Part shown: piece after piece, positions 7,305-14,826 of the stretch | Layout of the letters: each line of letters begins with the position of its first letter | How positions within the stretch are numbered: position 1 is the first letter of the stretch | Notes under the pieces: model-generated | What the model saw: only the letters and a program-made list of their open reading frames with translations | What the model was told of the DNA's origin: nothing | Databases searched by the model: none | DNA from: a virus | Length of the DNA stretch: 22,471 nucleotides | IMG/VR virus record: IMGVR_UViG_3300042507_006812 | Span: 1-22,471 of that record | Direction: 5' to 3' (one strand) | Translations under genes and position numbers: made by a program

Positions 7305-7826
7305 ATGGATTTATCAAAATTACGTAAAATGATTCGCGAAGTTAAGGTTGAAGACCCTGAACTAGCAGCTCAAATCAAGGAATACGCTGAACTCTCAGAT
7401 AGTATAGATAGAATTAAATCCGAGTTAAAAAAACTTGAGGTAAAATATAAAGGATTAGAAGAAGTGATTCGTCCTCTTCTTGAAGAGTTAGAAGAAACTC
7501 AAGATAAAGCTCTTGAAGTTGAAGATATTTTAGTTACGATTAAAAGAAAAGGGTATGAAAGAACATCCATAGCCTATAAAGAAGCTTTAGAATGGGTAAG
7601 AGACAGAATCAATCCAGCAATGAGAAAAATTGTTGACGATTCTTTAGAGGCAACTAAAAAGCCAACTTACATTGCTTCTCAAATTGGTGTTCAAAAACTA
7701 AAAGAAGAAAAAAATAGTTCAAAATTAAAAATGTATTTTGATAAATTAGCTAAAGTATTTTCTTTTAGAAATAATAAACTTTCACAAGATATAAATGTTC
7801 TCAAAACCAAACTTCAATCGATTTGA
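7305..7826 (+). CDS. Coiled-coil putative internal virion protein
   Basis: The 173-residue protein begins MDLSKLRKMIRE|VKVEDPE. I10-R11-E12 followed by VKV resembles the LxE|IKVK leaders elsewhere in the block. Residues 25-75 have a regular heptad-like pattern of Leu, Ile and Val with many Glu/Lys and should form a coiled coil. A second helical part follows (about 90-170). No enzymatic motif is visible. The 3' end overlaps the start of a small frame at 7795 by 32 bases. A rod-like structural or scaffold-associated role would fit, but this is inference. Confidence 0.77.
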   Translation: MDLSKLRKMIREVKVEDPELAAQIKEYAELSDSIDRIKSELKKLEVKYKGLEEVIRPLLEELEETQDKALEVEDILVTIKRKGYERTSIAYKEALEWVRDRINPAMRKIVDDSLEATKKPTYIASQIGVQKLKEEKNSSKLKMYFDKLAKVFSFRNNKLSQDINVLKTKLQSI

Positions 7827-7989
7827 AGTTGATATCTATAGCCGAATTTTAGATTATTGGTTAACTCTCTCAAACGGTTATATAGATTTTGACAGTACAT
7901 CAGATCGCAATCTAATTAAACACTTAGGATTACTAGAATCAGATTATCCGATTTTAGAAAAATTTTACAAACAAAGGTTGGAAGGGTAA
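7795..7989 (+). CDS. Small hypothetical protein, overlapping start
   Basis: This 64-residue frame starts 32 bases inside the 3' end of the preceding gene, in another frame, and fills the space before the phosphoesterase. It is rich in Asp, Tyr and Leu and has no recognised motif. The overlap is longer than the usual ATGA overlaps here, but without this frame about 160 bases would be noncoding in an otherwise packed region. No Shine-Dalgarno sequence is evident. It could be expressed by translational coupling. Confidence 0.55.
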   Translation: MFSKPNFNRFEVDIYSRILDYWLTLSNGYIDFDSTSDRNLIKHLGLLESDYPILEKFYKQRLEG

Positions 7990-8027
7990 TTCTTTGTTTA
8001 TAACTTCTAAGTTAAAACATATATCAT

Positions 8028-9122
8028 ATGGCTAATAAAGAATTATCATCTCATATAACAGATAGAATAGTCACTGTAGACCAGTTGCTTAACGCACACG
8101 ACATTTCTCTCGAATATTGGGAAATAGAAAAACAAATCGTTAACTCATGGGAGGTTGGGGCTAAAACACCAGATGGTGTAATCGCTACAACTCCTCTTTT
8201 CCAAGTAAAGGTTTGGCTTAAAAGTAAAATCGAATCTAAAAGATTAGATGAAATTAAAGCAGAATTTATCCAAGACCTTCAACTTTTATCTCCAGTAGTT
8301 AAAAAAATTGAATACAAAAACGTAAGCGATAAACCTAAAAAAATGGTTGAAATTAATATTTTCGATCTTCACTTAGGTAAATTTGCTTGGAGAGAGGAAA
8401 CTAACCACGATTACGATTTAAAAATTGCAATGGGTATCTTCAATGATTGTATTGATCATTTTATTGAGTCTGTTAAAAATGTAAACGTTGATAAATTTCT
8501 TATTCCAATCGGAAACGATTTCTTCAACTCAGACTACTCTTACCCTTACAACAGAACTACAAAAGGTACACCTCAAGAAAATGATACTCGTTGGCAACAT
8601 ATCTTTAGAAAAGGCCGCCAGCTTTTAATTGATAATATCAATAAACTAGTTCAAATTGCTCCCGTTGATATTGTTATGATTCCGGGCAATCACGACTATG
8701 AAAAAATCTTCTACTTAGGTGATTCTTTACAGGGTTGGTTCCACAACAATGAAAACGTAAACGTAAACAACTTAGCCGCTCCTAGAAAATACTACAAATA
8801 CGAAGATGTATTTTTAGGTTTTACTCACGGAGATAAAGAAAAGGTAAACGATTTACCTCTAATTATGGCTCAAGAAAATCCAATGGATTGGGGTTTAACT
8901 AAATTTAGAGAGTTCCATTTAGGACATATCCACCACAAACAGGAAATCAAATACAAATCAGCCCACGAATATAGCGGTGTTATAATTCGTTATATGAGCT
9001 CACTCTCAGGAACCGACGCTTGGCATTTCAGCCACGGGTACGTGGGTTCTAAACGCTCAGCTGAATGTCTCGTTTGGGATGGAAAAAAAGGTTTAGATCA
9101 GCAAATTTATTATACTTTATGA
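8028..9122 (+). CDS. Calcineurin-like metallophosphoesterase
   Basis: This 364-residue protein carries the full metallophosphoesterase signature: D113-x-H115 (DLHLGKF), GND with D164, GNHD (220-223), HGD around H267, and GHIH (299-302). These residues bind the two metal ions in the calcineurin/SbcD/Mre11 superfamily. The first 90 residues form a separate helical part (QIVNSWEVGAKTPDG) that I cannot assign, perhaps DNA-binding. The substrate is unknown; a phosphodiesterase or nuclease acting on DNA or nucleotides is plausible for this fold, but SbcD identity is not claimed. It has no (L/I)xE leader. The stop is followed directly by a TATTTAT motif. Confidence 0.92.
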   Translation: MANKELSSHITDRIVTVDQLLNAHDISLEYWEIEKQIVNSWEVGAKTPDGVIATTPLFQVKVWLKSKIESKRLDEIKAEFIQDLQLLSPVVKKIEYKNVSDKPKKMVEINIFDLHLGKFAWREETNHDYDLKIAMGIFNDCIDHFIESVKNVNVDKFLIPIGNDFFNSDYSYPYNRTTKGTPQENDTRWQHIFRKGRQLLIDNINKLVQIAPVDIVMIPGNHDYEKIFYLGDSLQGWFHNNENVNVNNLAAPRKYYKYEDVFLGFTHGDKEKVNDLPLIMAQENPMDWGLTKFREFHLGHIHHKQEIKYKSAHEYSGVIIRYMSSLSGTDAWHFSHGYVGSKRSAECLVWDGKKGLDQQIYYTL

Positions 9123-9129
9123 TATTTAT
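9123..9129 (+). promoter_or_regulatory. TATTTAT motif directly after a stop codon
   Basis: It starts on the base after the TGA at 9120-9122 and lies 15 bases before the ATG at 9145. The stop-TATTTAT arrangement is the same as at 481, 18447 and 20734. Confidence 0.33.
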
Positions 9130-9144
9130 GGCATATTATCAGCC

Positions 9145-10005
9145 ATGGATAAAGTAGATGTAAAAGCCACTATCAAAAAACATAACATTGGACCTGGATC
9201 TCGTCTTGTTTTCAAAAAAGATCCTCAAGCATATTATGTAAAAAGTTGGGTAGGAGACATACAAAATGTTCCCGACGACAAAATAGCTGTGTTTGTAACT
9301 ACTAATAGTGGAGATACTTATAAAAAATTTTTAAGGAATCTAGTAAAAGTAGGAAACAGTGAACCTATTATGAAAACATTAAATGAAGGCAAATGCAACT
9401 GTGGATGTGGTGGTTGTTCTAAAGCACCATTATTAAACGAACAGCTTGTATCACGTCAAGGGTTGTCTGAGGGTATACTCTATCATATAGACAATAAAAA
9501 ACCGCTTACAGAACATTTATACCGTGCCGGTTCGGAAAAATACTTTCAACTTTGGTCTGAAGCTAGAATGCTTTACTCTCGTGATCTTTTAGAAGTAAAA
9601 GGTGACGATTTAGATATTCTTTTAGAAACAGATTTGGGCCATTTTGGCCTCTATGAAAATCAACAAGTTCCCTTAGATTTTATTTTTGAAGAAATCGAAG
9701 AAGAACTAGACGAAGCCAAAAAGGAAAAAAAGAAAAACCCACCATTAAACAAACCAAAACGTGGTGGTTCTAAAAAATTCTATGTTTACGTAAGAGACCC
9801 AAAATCAGGTAACATTAAAAAGGTATCCTTCGGTCAAGAAGGTATGTCTGCTAAAATCAATAATTCAAAAGCAAGAGCTGCTTTCTCAAAACGCCATAAT
9901 TGCCCCGCTAAAAAGGACAAAACTAAAGCTTCATATTGGAGCTGCCGTCTTCCAAGATACGCTAAACAATTAGGTCTTAAATCTAACTTTTCAGGATTCT
10001 GGTGA
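9145..10005 (+). CDS. Modular putative virion protein with CxCxCxxC cluster and basic C-terminal module
   Basis: The 286-residue protein has four visible parts. Residues 1-75 are a small basic domain. A tight Cys cluster follows: C84, C86, C88 and C91 (CNCGCGGC), a possible metal site. Residues 124-185 contain LYRAGSEKYFQLWSEARMLY and an acidic stretch. The last part (about 191-286) is a basic module beginning GGSKKFYVYVRDPKSG with KRHNC and YWSCR. I recall the last two parts as recurrent in marine phage proteins of unknown function. Predicted prohead-protease sites lie between them: L79-N80-E81|G, L107-S108-E109|G and L188-D189-E190|A. The leader itself has no such site. A packaged DNA-binding precursor is an attractive but unproven reading. 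Confidence 0.83.
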   Translation: MDKVDVKATIKKHNIGPGSRLVFKKDPQAYYVKSWVGDIQNVPDDKIAVFVTTNSGDTYKKFLRNLVKVGNSEPIMKTLNEGKCNCGCGGCSKAPLLNEQLVSRQGLSEGILYHIDNKKPLTEHLYRAGSEKYFQLWSEARMLYSRDLLEVKGDDLDILLETDLGHFGLYENQQVPLDFIFEEIEEELDEAKKEKKKNPPLNKPKRGGSKKFYVYVRDPKSGNIKKVSFGQEGMSAKINNSKARAAFSKRHNCPAKKDKTKASYWSCRLPRYAKQLGLKSNFSGFW

Positions 10006-10006
10006 T

Positions 10007-12214
10007 ATGATCAAATTAATCAACATACTACACGAAATAAAAATTTTTTCTTCTTTTTTTCAAATAGCTAAAGATGAAGATGAAGAATCTCAATTTTATG
10101 AAGAAACTGATTATGTAGGCTCAGGCTTAACAGGGTATATTCTTGGTAAGATGTCTTATAATGAGTTAGCTCGAAAATTAGGCGCTGAAGCTACTCTCGA
10201 AAATGATGAAAGTTATTCAGATGGAGGTTCTAAAGTATCAGCTGAATGGATAATTAAAGTAGGTGAGCAGGGAGCAACACCTCAAATTGTTAGAATATAT
10301 GATTATAAAGGAGATGTTGCTGCTCCCATAGAAAGAGATGAAAAAATAATATGGCATGTTGGGGGTAACAAAGAAGCTGCTCAAAAACTATTTTCGAGTT
10401 TAGGGTTAAAATTTACTGATGATTTTAGAGAAGCTTATGATTTAGGTTTATTTGAATCTTTACTCTTAGAAATTTCTGAAAAGGTTATCAAACAAAAATT
10501 TGAAGAATATAAAAACCAAGTTGTCAATCTAGATTACGATGCTGTAAGGTATTACGTTGAAAGATTTGACCAAATTAAAAGTGGTTTAAAAAGTAGAGTT
10601 CAAAGAGGAGACGAATTAGTTTTAACTCTTTTACCTAAAGAATTAAAAACTGAAGAAGCTCTAAATAAATTATTTTATATTGATATTCTTAAATGGCGAA
10701 AGTTTAGAGATCTAGAAAAACTTATTGATGGTGCTTTCTCAAAACAAATAGCTAAAAAGAAAGAAGAAGAATTAGTCAATTCAGTAGAAACTGATGCTGA
10801 CTTAATTTATTCTAAAAATGGCATCGAAATATATAAAGGAGATGCTGAACATAAATGTATCAAATACGGAAAAAGTGGATATTACTCATGGTGTATCTCA
10901 CGCCCCCAAGGAAGTCTATATGGATCCTACAGATTTGGGGGTACCGGTGGTAGTAGAATGTTCTATTTTGTATTTGATAGAAATAGACCTGATAGAAAAA
11001 CAGATGGAAAGTTTGAAGATCCCTACCATGCAATGGTAATTCATAAATATGAGAATGGTACTTATGCTTTAACCCTTGCACCTAATACAGGTGATAAACC
11101 CTTTAAAACCTACCAAGATCTAGTAAATTCCCTCCCAGAAGACTTAAAAAATGCTTTAAAAGATAAAGAAAATTTATTTAGTTACATTCCTCCTAGTAAA
11201 GAAGAAATTGAAGTTCAAGCATTAGCAGGTAAAGAGTTAACCCCTACCCAATTTGCAGAGTTAAGTTATGAAGGAAAAAAACTTTATGTTAGAAACAATG
11301 CTAATGATTATAGAAAATTAACTCCAGCTATAGTAAAGTTTTTAGACCTAGATTTAAAAAATGAAGCTATTAACAACAATAGAAAATTTACTTTTGATGA
11401 GTTAAAATCTAATCTAGGGTTAGTAAAAAGATATGCAGATTATAGATATACAAGATACCCTGATGAACCTCTTCCATACAAATTTTTACCTTACCTAAAA
11501 CCTGATTTACAACAAACTTATTACGATAAATTTGAGGAAGATTATTTATCTTTTGATGAAATTGAAGAATATTTTTCTAAAGACATTTTAAATCAATATA
11601 TAGAAAAACAAATAAACAATCTTGATTTCTTACCTAAAGAGGCTGTTAAATACATGACTCCGCAGCAAAAAGAAATCTATGATATATATTCAAAAAGTTT
11701 TTCTGATATTGAATACAATCTTGATTCTAATCACAATTCAAGTGAAGATAGAATGGCCCCACAAAGGACAGTAAGAATCCGTCCTATATCTACTAAAAAT
11801 TTCCTTAGCCTCTCCCCAGAAGAAAGAAATGAGTATATAAATTTCCTTAAAGAATATATTACAGATCCCAATTCTCAAAATCAGTATTTAGCAGTATCAT
11901 TAGGTATTCCTACAAGTTTTGAACAAAACGGTAAATTATATTTTATTACTCCTAATGGAACAACCTATAATGCCGACTTTAATATTATAGATTCTGAAGG
12001 GAATGTTGTTAAAAACAAAGTTAAAAAGATTTCTTTCTCTAAAGATGGTAAACCAGCCGATATCCGATCATCAGGAACGTCACTTAAAGGTTCTGATTCA
12101 TTTTACTTAAAGCCTGGAGTTGATTATGATAAAATTGAAATAGATGGTCAACCCTTAGAATTACAGGAAAACCAGGTCTATCAGAGATTTAAAAAATTAG
12201 CTGGATTATTATGA
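10007..12214 (+). CDS. Large putative packaged protein with MIKLxxIL leader
   Basis: The 735-residue protein starts MIKLINILHE|IKI, a leader with L8-H9-E10 that matches the MIKLxxILxE family in this block. Residues 1-270 are mixed helical. A central conserved-looking core has C284 and the string GYYSWCIS (C296), followed by YRFGGTGGSRMFYFVFDRN and a strand-rich segment. I recall a W-C core of this sort in other phage proteins without known function. The middle third is helical and acidic; the last 100 residues look like a beta-rich domain. It ends VYQRFKKLAGLL, matching the start of the KKLAGLL leader at 3800. It overlaps the next start by four bases (ATGA). The size and leader would suit a T4 Alt-like injected protein, but there is no ADP-ribosyltransferase signature. 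Confidence 0.82.
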   Translation: MIKLINILHEIKIFSSFFQIAKDEDEESQFYEETDYVGSGLTGYILGKMSYNELARKLGAEATLENDESYSDGGSKVSAEWIIKVGEQGATPQIVRIYDYKGDVAAPIERDEKIIWHVGGNKEAAQKLFSSLGLKFTDDFREAYDLGLFESLLLEISEKVIKQKFEEYKNQVVNLDYDAVRYYVERFDQIKSGLKSRVQRGDELVLTLLPKELKTEEALNKLFYIDILKWRKFRDLEKLIDGAFSKQIAKKKEEELVNSVETDADLIYSKNGIEIYKGDAEHKCIKYGKSGYYSWCISRPQGSLYGSYRFGGTGGSRMFYFVFDRNRPDRKTDGKFEDPYHAMVIHKYENGTYALTLAPNTGDKPFKTYQDLVNSLPEDLKNALKDKENLFSYIPPSKEEIEVQALAGKELTPTQFAELSYEGKKLYVRNNANDYRKLTPAIVKFLDLDLKNEAINNNRKFTFDELKSNLGLVKRYADYRYTRYPDEPLPYKFLPYLKPDLQQTYYDKFEEDYLSFDEIEEYFSKDILNQYIEKQINNLDFLPKEAVKYMTPQQKEIYDIYSKSFSDIEYNLDSNHNSSEDRMAPQRTVRIRPISTKNFLSLSPEERNEYINFLKEYITDPNSQNQYLAVSLGIPTSFEQNGKLYFITPNGTTYNADFNIIDSEGNVVKNKVKKISFSKDGKPADIRSSGTSLKGSDSFYLKPGVDYDKIEIDGQPLELQENQVYQRFKKLAGLL

Positions 12215-12609
12215 AAAAATCTCAACTAAATAAAATCATTAGATCAGCTTTACAGGAAATTAAAGTAAAACCAAGCTTAAGTCCTACTGAACTATTTAAA
12301 GAAGTAAGTTCTGAACTAACCCCATTCCATGTATATTTTCTCCTGGACTCAGCAAATGTAGATGATTTTTTGGATGATTGGATTGATGATTTTGAGGGCC
12401 AATTTAACTTAAACCTAAACTCATATAGACCTAAACTTGAAGCACTTTATAGATTAGCAGAACAAAATGAAATTGCCCCATTATTTTTAATGGGTGAAGA
12501 TGTAGAGCTTGGAGATCATCAATTTAACATATCAGATTATAGTTATCTAACAACAATTAAAGATAGTGATTATAATTACGTTTATGTTTCAAAATTTCCT
12601 TTAACATAA
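12211..12609 (+). CDS. Putative internal virion protein with LQEIKVK leader
   Basis: This 132-residue protein begins MKKSQLNKIIRSALQE|IKVKP. L14-Q15-E16|IKVK is identical to the internal site at residues 82-88 of the 511-1014 protein. After the leader comes an acidic domain with many Asp, Leu and aromatic residues and no recognised motif. It starts in an ATGA overlap with the large gene before it, so it is probably translationally coupled. Cleavage after E16 would leave a mature protein of about 116 residues. Packaging is inferred. Confidence 0.78.
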   Translation: MKKSQLNKIIRSALQEIKVKPSLSPTELFKEVSSELTPFHVYFLLDSANVDDFLDDWIDDFEGQFNLNLNSYRPKLEALYRLAEQNEIAPLFLMGEDVELGDHQFNISDYSYLTTIKDSDYNYVYVSKFPLT

Positions 12610-12615
12610 TAGGGT

Positions 12616-13131
12616 ATGTTTGACTTAAAAAAATATCTTTCTAATAATCCTCTCTTAAATGAGATTAAAGTAAAGGCCCCCAATACATTCTCTCAGGACG
12701 ATATCGAATTTTTAAACATTTTAGCCGATGAATCTTATGGAGAAGGTGTTAGTGTGATCGACATTTACCAACCTCTGAGTGAAACATATGATCTAGAAGA
12801 TTTTGAATACATCTCAGACGAAGACTATGATAGTAAAAAACATATAGCTATAAAACATTTTCTTAAAAACTTTAGCAGTGGGGTATATATTTTACCTGAC
12901 ACAAATTCTAACCTATTTGGACGAGAATGGGAAGCTCCGGGGGCCCCAGCCAACAATGCATATTACACTAGAGTAATTATTGATCAAGATAACGAATTAG
13001 TACAAATAGAAACCCCCCATATAGATGACGATGGGGAATATTATGTAGGTTGGTTTGACTCTGATACAAACTATCATCCAGATACAGCTAATTTTACTGA
13101 AGATGGAGAATATACTGGAAACGCTGAGTAA
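12616..13131 (+). CDS. Putative internal virion protein with LNEIKVK leader
   Basis: The 171-residue protein starts MFDLKKYLSNNPLLNE|IKVKAP. As in the gene before it, the predicted cut is after E16, and IKVK follows. The mature part is very acidic, with many Asp, Glu and Tyr, and seems to hold a strand-rich domain around residues 85-150 (for example YYTRVIIDQDNELVQIE). I do not recognise it. The final 29 bases overlap the start of the nucleotidyltransferase-like gene in another frame. Confidence 0.77.
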   Translation: MFDLKKYLSNNPLLNEIKVKAPNTFSQDDIEFLNILADESYGEGVSVIDIYQPLSETYDLEDFEYISDEDYDSKKHIAIKHFLKNFSSGVYILPDTNSNLFGREWEAPGAPANNAYYTRVIIDQDNELVQIETPHIDDDGEYYVGWFDSDTNYHPDTANFTEDGEYTGNAE

Positions 13132-13480
13132 ATTTCAAAAAAGACACCCTAATATTTATATTGGGGGAAGTGTTTCTTTAATTTTACAAAACGTAATCCC
13201 ATATAGAATACCTAAAGACATAGATATTATTTCAACTAATCGTATTCATATTTACGATTTATTTGAAGTTAAAAAAGAAAAACATAGGTTAATAAAAAAG
13301 TTTAAACATGATGGATTAAAATTTGATTTATTTATTAATCCAAATGCCCAATATATTGAATATATTTATAATGGATGTGTTTTAAAATTATCTCCCATTG
13401 ATGAAATTTATGAATGGAAATTAAAAGAAAAAAACATTCAAACAGAAAAACATATAAACGATTTACAATATTATACATGA
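13103..13480 (+). CDS. Minimal nucleotidyltransferase-like protein
   Basis: This 125-residue protein has a compact nucleotidyltransferase signature: G21-G22-S23, then D39-x-D41 (PKDIDII), then D75 (LKFDLFIN). This Gly-Gly-Ser plus three-Asp pattern is the catalytic core of the pol-beta-type superfamily, including the MNT and AbiEii-like groups. The start chosen is the ATG at 13103 (MENILETLSKF), because the frame upstream of it overlaps acidic coding sequence of the previous gene and looks non-native. It overlaps that gene by 29 bases and the next by four. Possible roles include transfer of a nucleotide to a protein, RNA or small molecule; the substrate is unknown. It has no clear (L/I)xE leader. 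Confidence 0.72.
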   Translation: MENILETLSKFQKRHPNIYIGGSVSLILQNVIPYRIPKDIDIISTNRIHIYDLFEVKKEKHRLIKKFKHDGLKFDLFINPNAQYIEYIYNGCVLKLSPIDEIYEWKLKEKNIQTEKHINDLQYYT

Positions 13481-13794
13481 TTAAGTTAACTGATATTCTA
13501 CAAGAAGCAAAAGAATCATTTGAGGATTTTGCTGTAACACGAGGTAAAGGAGCAGCTAAAATTGCTGAAAACGCTGAAGAAAAAGGTGGTTTATCTCTAT
13601 TAACATGGCATCACTTTAAAGTAAAAGCTCCATATTATAAAAAAGCAGCTGAAGGTAAATTCGATAAAGAAGCAGCTAAAAAAGAATTCGATCAAACCCT
13701 AAAGAAAATATCACTAGGAATGACCCAAACAGAATTTCAACGTGAAGTTGGACGTTTAGAGGTATTAGGTGAACTATTAATTAGAGAAAAATGA
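13477..13794 (+). CDS. Small putative internal virion protein with MIKLTDILQE leader
   Basis: The 105-residue protein begins MIKLTDILQE|AKES. L8-Q9-E10 before Ala closely fits the T4 capsid-targeting leader and (L/I)-x-E|A cleavage rule. The rest is basic and helical, rich in Lys, Ala and Glu (for example RGKGAAKIAENAEEKGG). I recall similar proteins in marine T4-like phages, with no known function. The start is the ATG in the ATGA overlap with the nucleotidyltransferase-like gene, not an upstream ATG at 13414 that lies inside that gene. Its stop again overlaps the next start (ATGA). Confidence 0.82.
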   Translation: MIKLTDILQEAKESFEDFAVTRGKGAAKIAENAEEKGGLSLLTWHHFKVKAPYYKKAAEGKFDKEAAKKEFDQTLKKISLGMTQTEFQREVGRLEVLGELLIREK

Positions 13795-14216
13795 TAAAAC
13801 TAGCAAACATACTAAGTGAAGCTGAACTAAATAAATGCCCAGCCCCAACCCAAAACATTGAACTTAACCTTCAAAACAGACAGAAGGCAATCAATGAATA
13901 CGGGTATGGTCCTCTAAACCCTAACGAACCAAACAACAAATTCTGGCAAGCTAAAGTAGACATGTGGAAGCTTGATTCTGTAGAAGAAGCTAAAACATCA
14001 CTCTGTGGTAATTGTGCTGCATTTGATATTACTACTAAAACATTAGATTGTATAGCTAAAGGAATAGGTAATGATGGTGGATCAGAAGACCCATTTGATG
14101 TTATTAAAGCTGGTAAATTAGGATATTGTAGATTCTTAAAATTTAAATGCGCAGCAGCTCGAACTTGCGATGCTTGGGTTGTTGGTGGTCCTGTTACAGA
14201 TGATAAAACCACATAA
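13791..14216 (+). CDS. Cys-rich putative packaged protein with MIKLANILSE leader
   Basis: This 141-residue protein starts MIKLANILSE|AEL, a leader with L8-S9-E10 before Ala. It has seven Cys, including CGNC, LDC and a final CRFLKFKCAAARTCDAW. The spacing recalls small Fe-S or zinc proteins, and the C-terminal part has a weak resemblance to high-potential iron-sulfur proteins, but I cannot assign a cofactor. The segment NRQKAINEYGYGPLNP and the Cys-rich tail are conserved in T4-like marine phages as I recall them. It lies between two other MIKL-leader genes, joined by an ATGA overlap upstream and one base downstream. Confidence 0.82.
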   Translation: MIKLANILSEAELNKCPAPTQNIELNLQNRQKAINEYGYGPLNPNEPNNKFWQAKVDMWKLDSVEEAKTSLCGNCAAFDITTKTLDCIAKGIGNDGGSEDPFDVIKAGKLGYCRFLKFKCAAARTCDAWVVGGPVTDDKTT

Positions 14217-14217
14217 A

Positions 14218-14775
14218 ATGATTAAACTATCAGACATATTAAAAGAAATAAATATCCAACAAAAAGATCAGTTAGGATCAGGACAAAGAAGCTCAGTATA
14301 TCCTTATAACAAAGATCCCGAAAAAATAATAAAAACTGTTTCTGATTATGAGGATGATAATGAATTTGATTTAGAACAAATTAAAATATTCCAAAAACAT
14401 CCTGATATATTTCCTTTAGTATATAAAGTAACTGATAAATATGCTATATTAGAAAAATTAAATGTAGGTAAAGCATATGATGAAATGGTATCATTAGAGC
14501 TTCAAGTAGAAAAAACAAATAATGTTTTATCTAAGTTTATGCAAGATGAAAAATATGAATACGATGATTTAGCAGGTGTTTTATATAATTTTTTAAAAGA
14601 ATATCCTGAAAGTGAATTAAATTCTTTATATAGTAAAATTAAAGATAGTAATAAACTTAAAACTTGGGTTTCTTTAATAAAAAAAGCTATAAATTTAATA
14701 AATAATGATTTAGATATTCATGGTGAACAATTTGGTTATAGTAAAGATGGTAAATTAAAATTATTAGATTTTTAA
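14218..14775 (+). CDS. Minimal protein-kinase-like protein with MIKLSDILKE leader
   Basis: The start is the ATG at 14218, one base after the previous stop; an upstream in-frame ATG lies inside that gene. The 185-residue protein begins MIKLSDILKE|INI. Kinase-like elements then appear in order: a Gly-rich loop (LGSGQRSSVYPY, 19-30), a candidate beta-3 lysine (K39 in IIKTV), a hinge-like YAILEKL, a catalytic-loop-like D166-I-H-G-E-Q171, and LLDF at the very end (D184). The 18-residue gap between D166 and D184 equals that between the catalytic and DFG aspartates of PKA. The chain stops at this Asp-Phe, so most of the C-lobe is missing; Gln replaces the usual Asn at D+5. It could be a very small kinase or a pseudokinase. 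Confidence 0.68.
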   Translation: MIKLSDILKEINIQQKDQLGSGQRSSVYPYNKDPEKIIKTVSDYEDDNEFDLEQIKIFQKHPDIFPLVYKVTDKYAILEKLNVGKAYDEMVSLELQVEKTNNVLSKFMQDEKYEYDDLAGVLYNFLKEYPESELNSLYSKIKDSNKLKTWVSLIKKAINLINNDLDIHGEQFGYSKDGKLKLLDF

Positions 14776-14810
14776 TAACCTCTTGTAAATGGTGTTCAAA
14801 TTGATTTATG

Positions 14811-14822
14811 TCTAAAGGAGAA
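14811..14822 (+). promoter_or_regulatory. Shine-Dalgarno site AAAGGAG
   Basis: The sequence tctaaaggagaa places AAGGAG seven bases before the ATG at 14827. It is the clearest Shine-Dalgarno sequence in the window; most other starts have only A-rich leaders or rely on overlap with the previous stop. It fixes the start of the cupin-like gene. Confidence 0.7.
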
Positions 14823-14826
14823 TAAA

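Noticed and set aside
7141-7332. Leu-rich alternative frame over the Pro/Ser/Thr tail
   Set aside because: It arises from the repetitive CT-rich codons of the tail and has no start context or motif.
10007-12214. ADP-ribosyltransferase like T4 Alt
   Set aside because: Size and leader suggested it, but no R-S-ExE type signature could be found, so the function is left open.
13055-13102. Upstream ATG for the nucleotidyltransferase-like gene
   Set aside because: It lies inside the acidic coding sequence of the previous gene and adds a hydrophobic string unrelated to the domain; the ATG at 13103 fits better.
13151-13158. TATTTATA inside the nucleotidyltransferase-like gene as a promoter
   Set aside because: It lies within coding sequence, with no gene start at a sensible distance, and shows that the motif also arises by chance in AT-rich DNA.
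13871-14212. Antisense open frame opposite the Cys-rich protein
   Set aside because: The + strand frame has a clear leader and conserved Cys pattern; the antisense frame has neither and no start signal.
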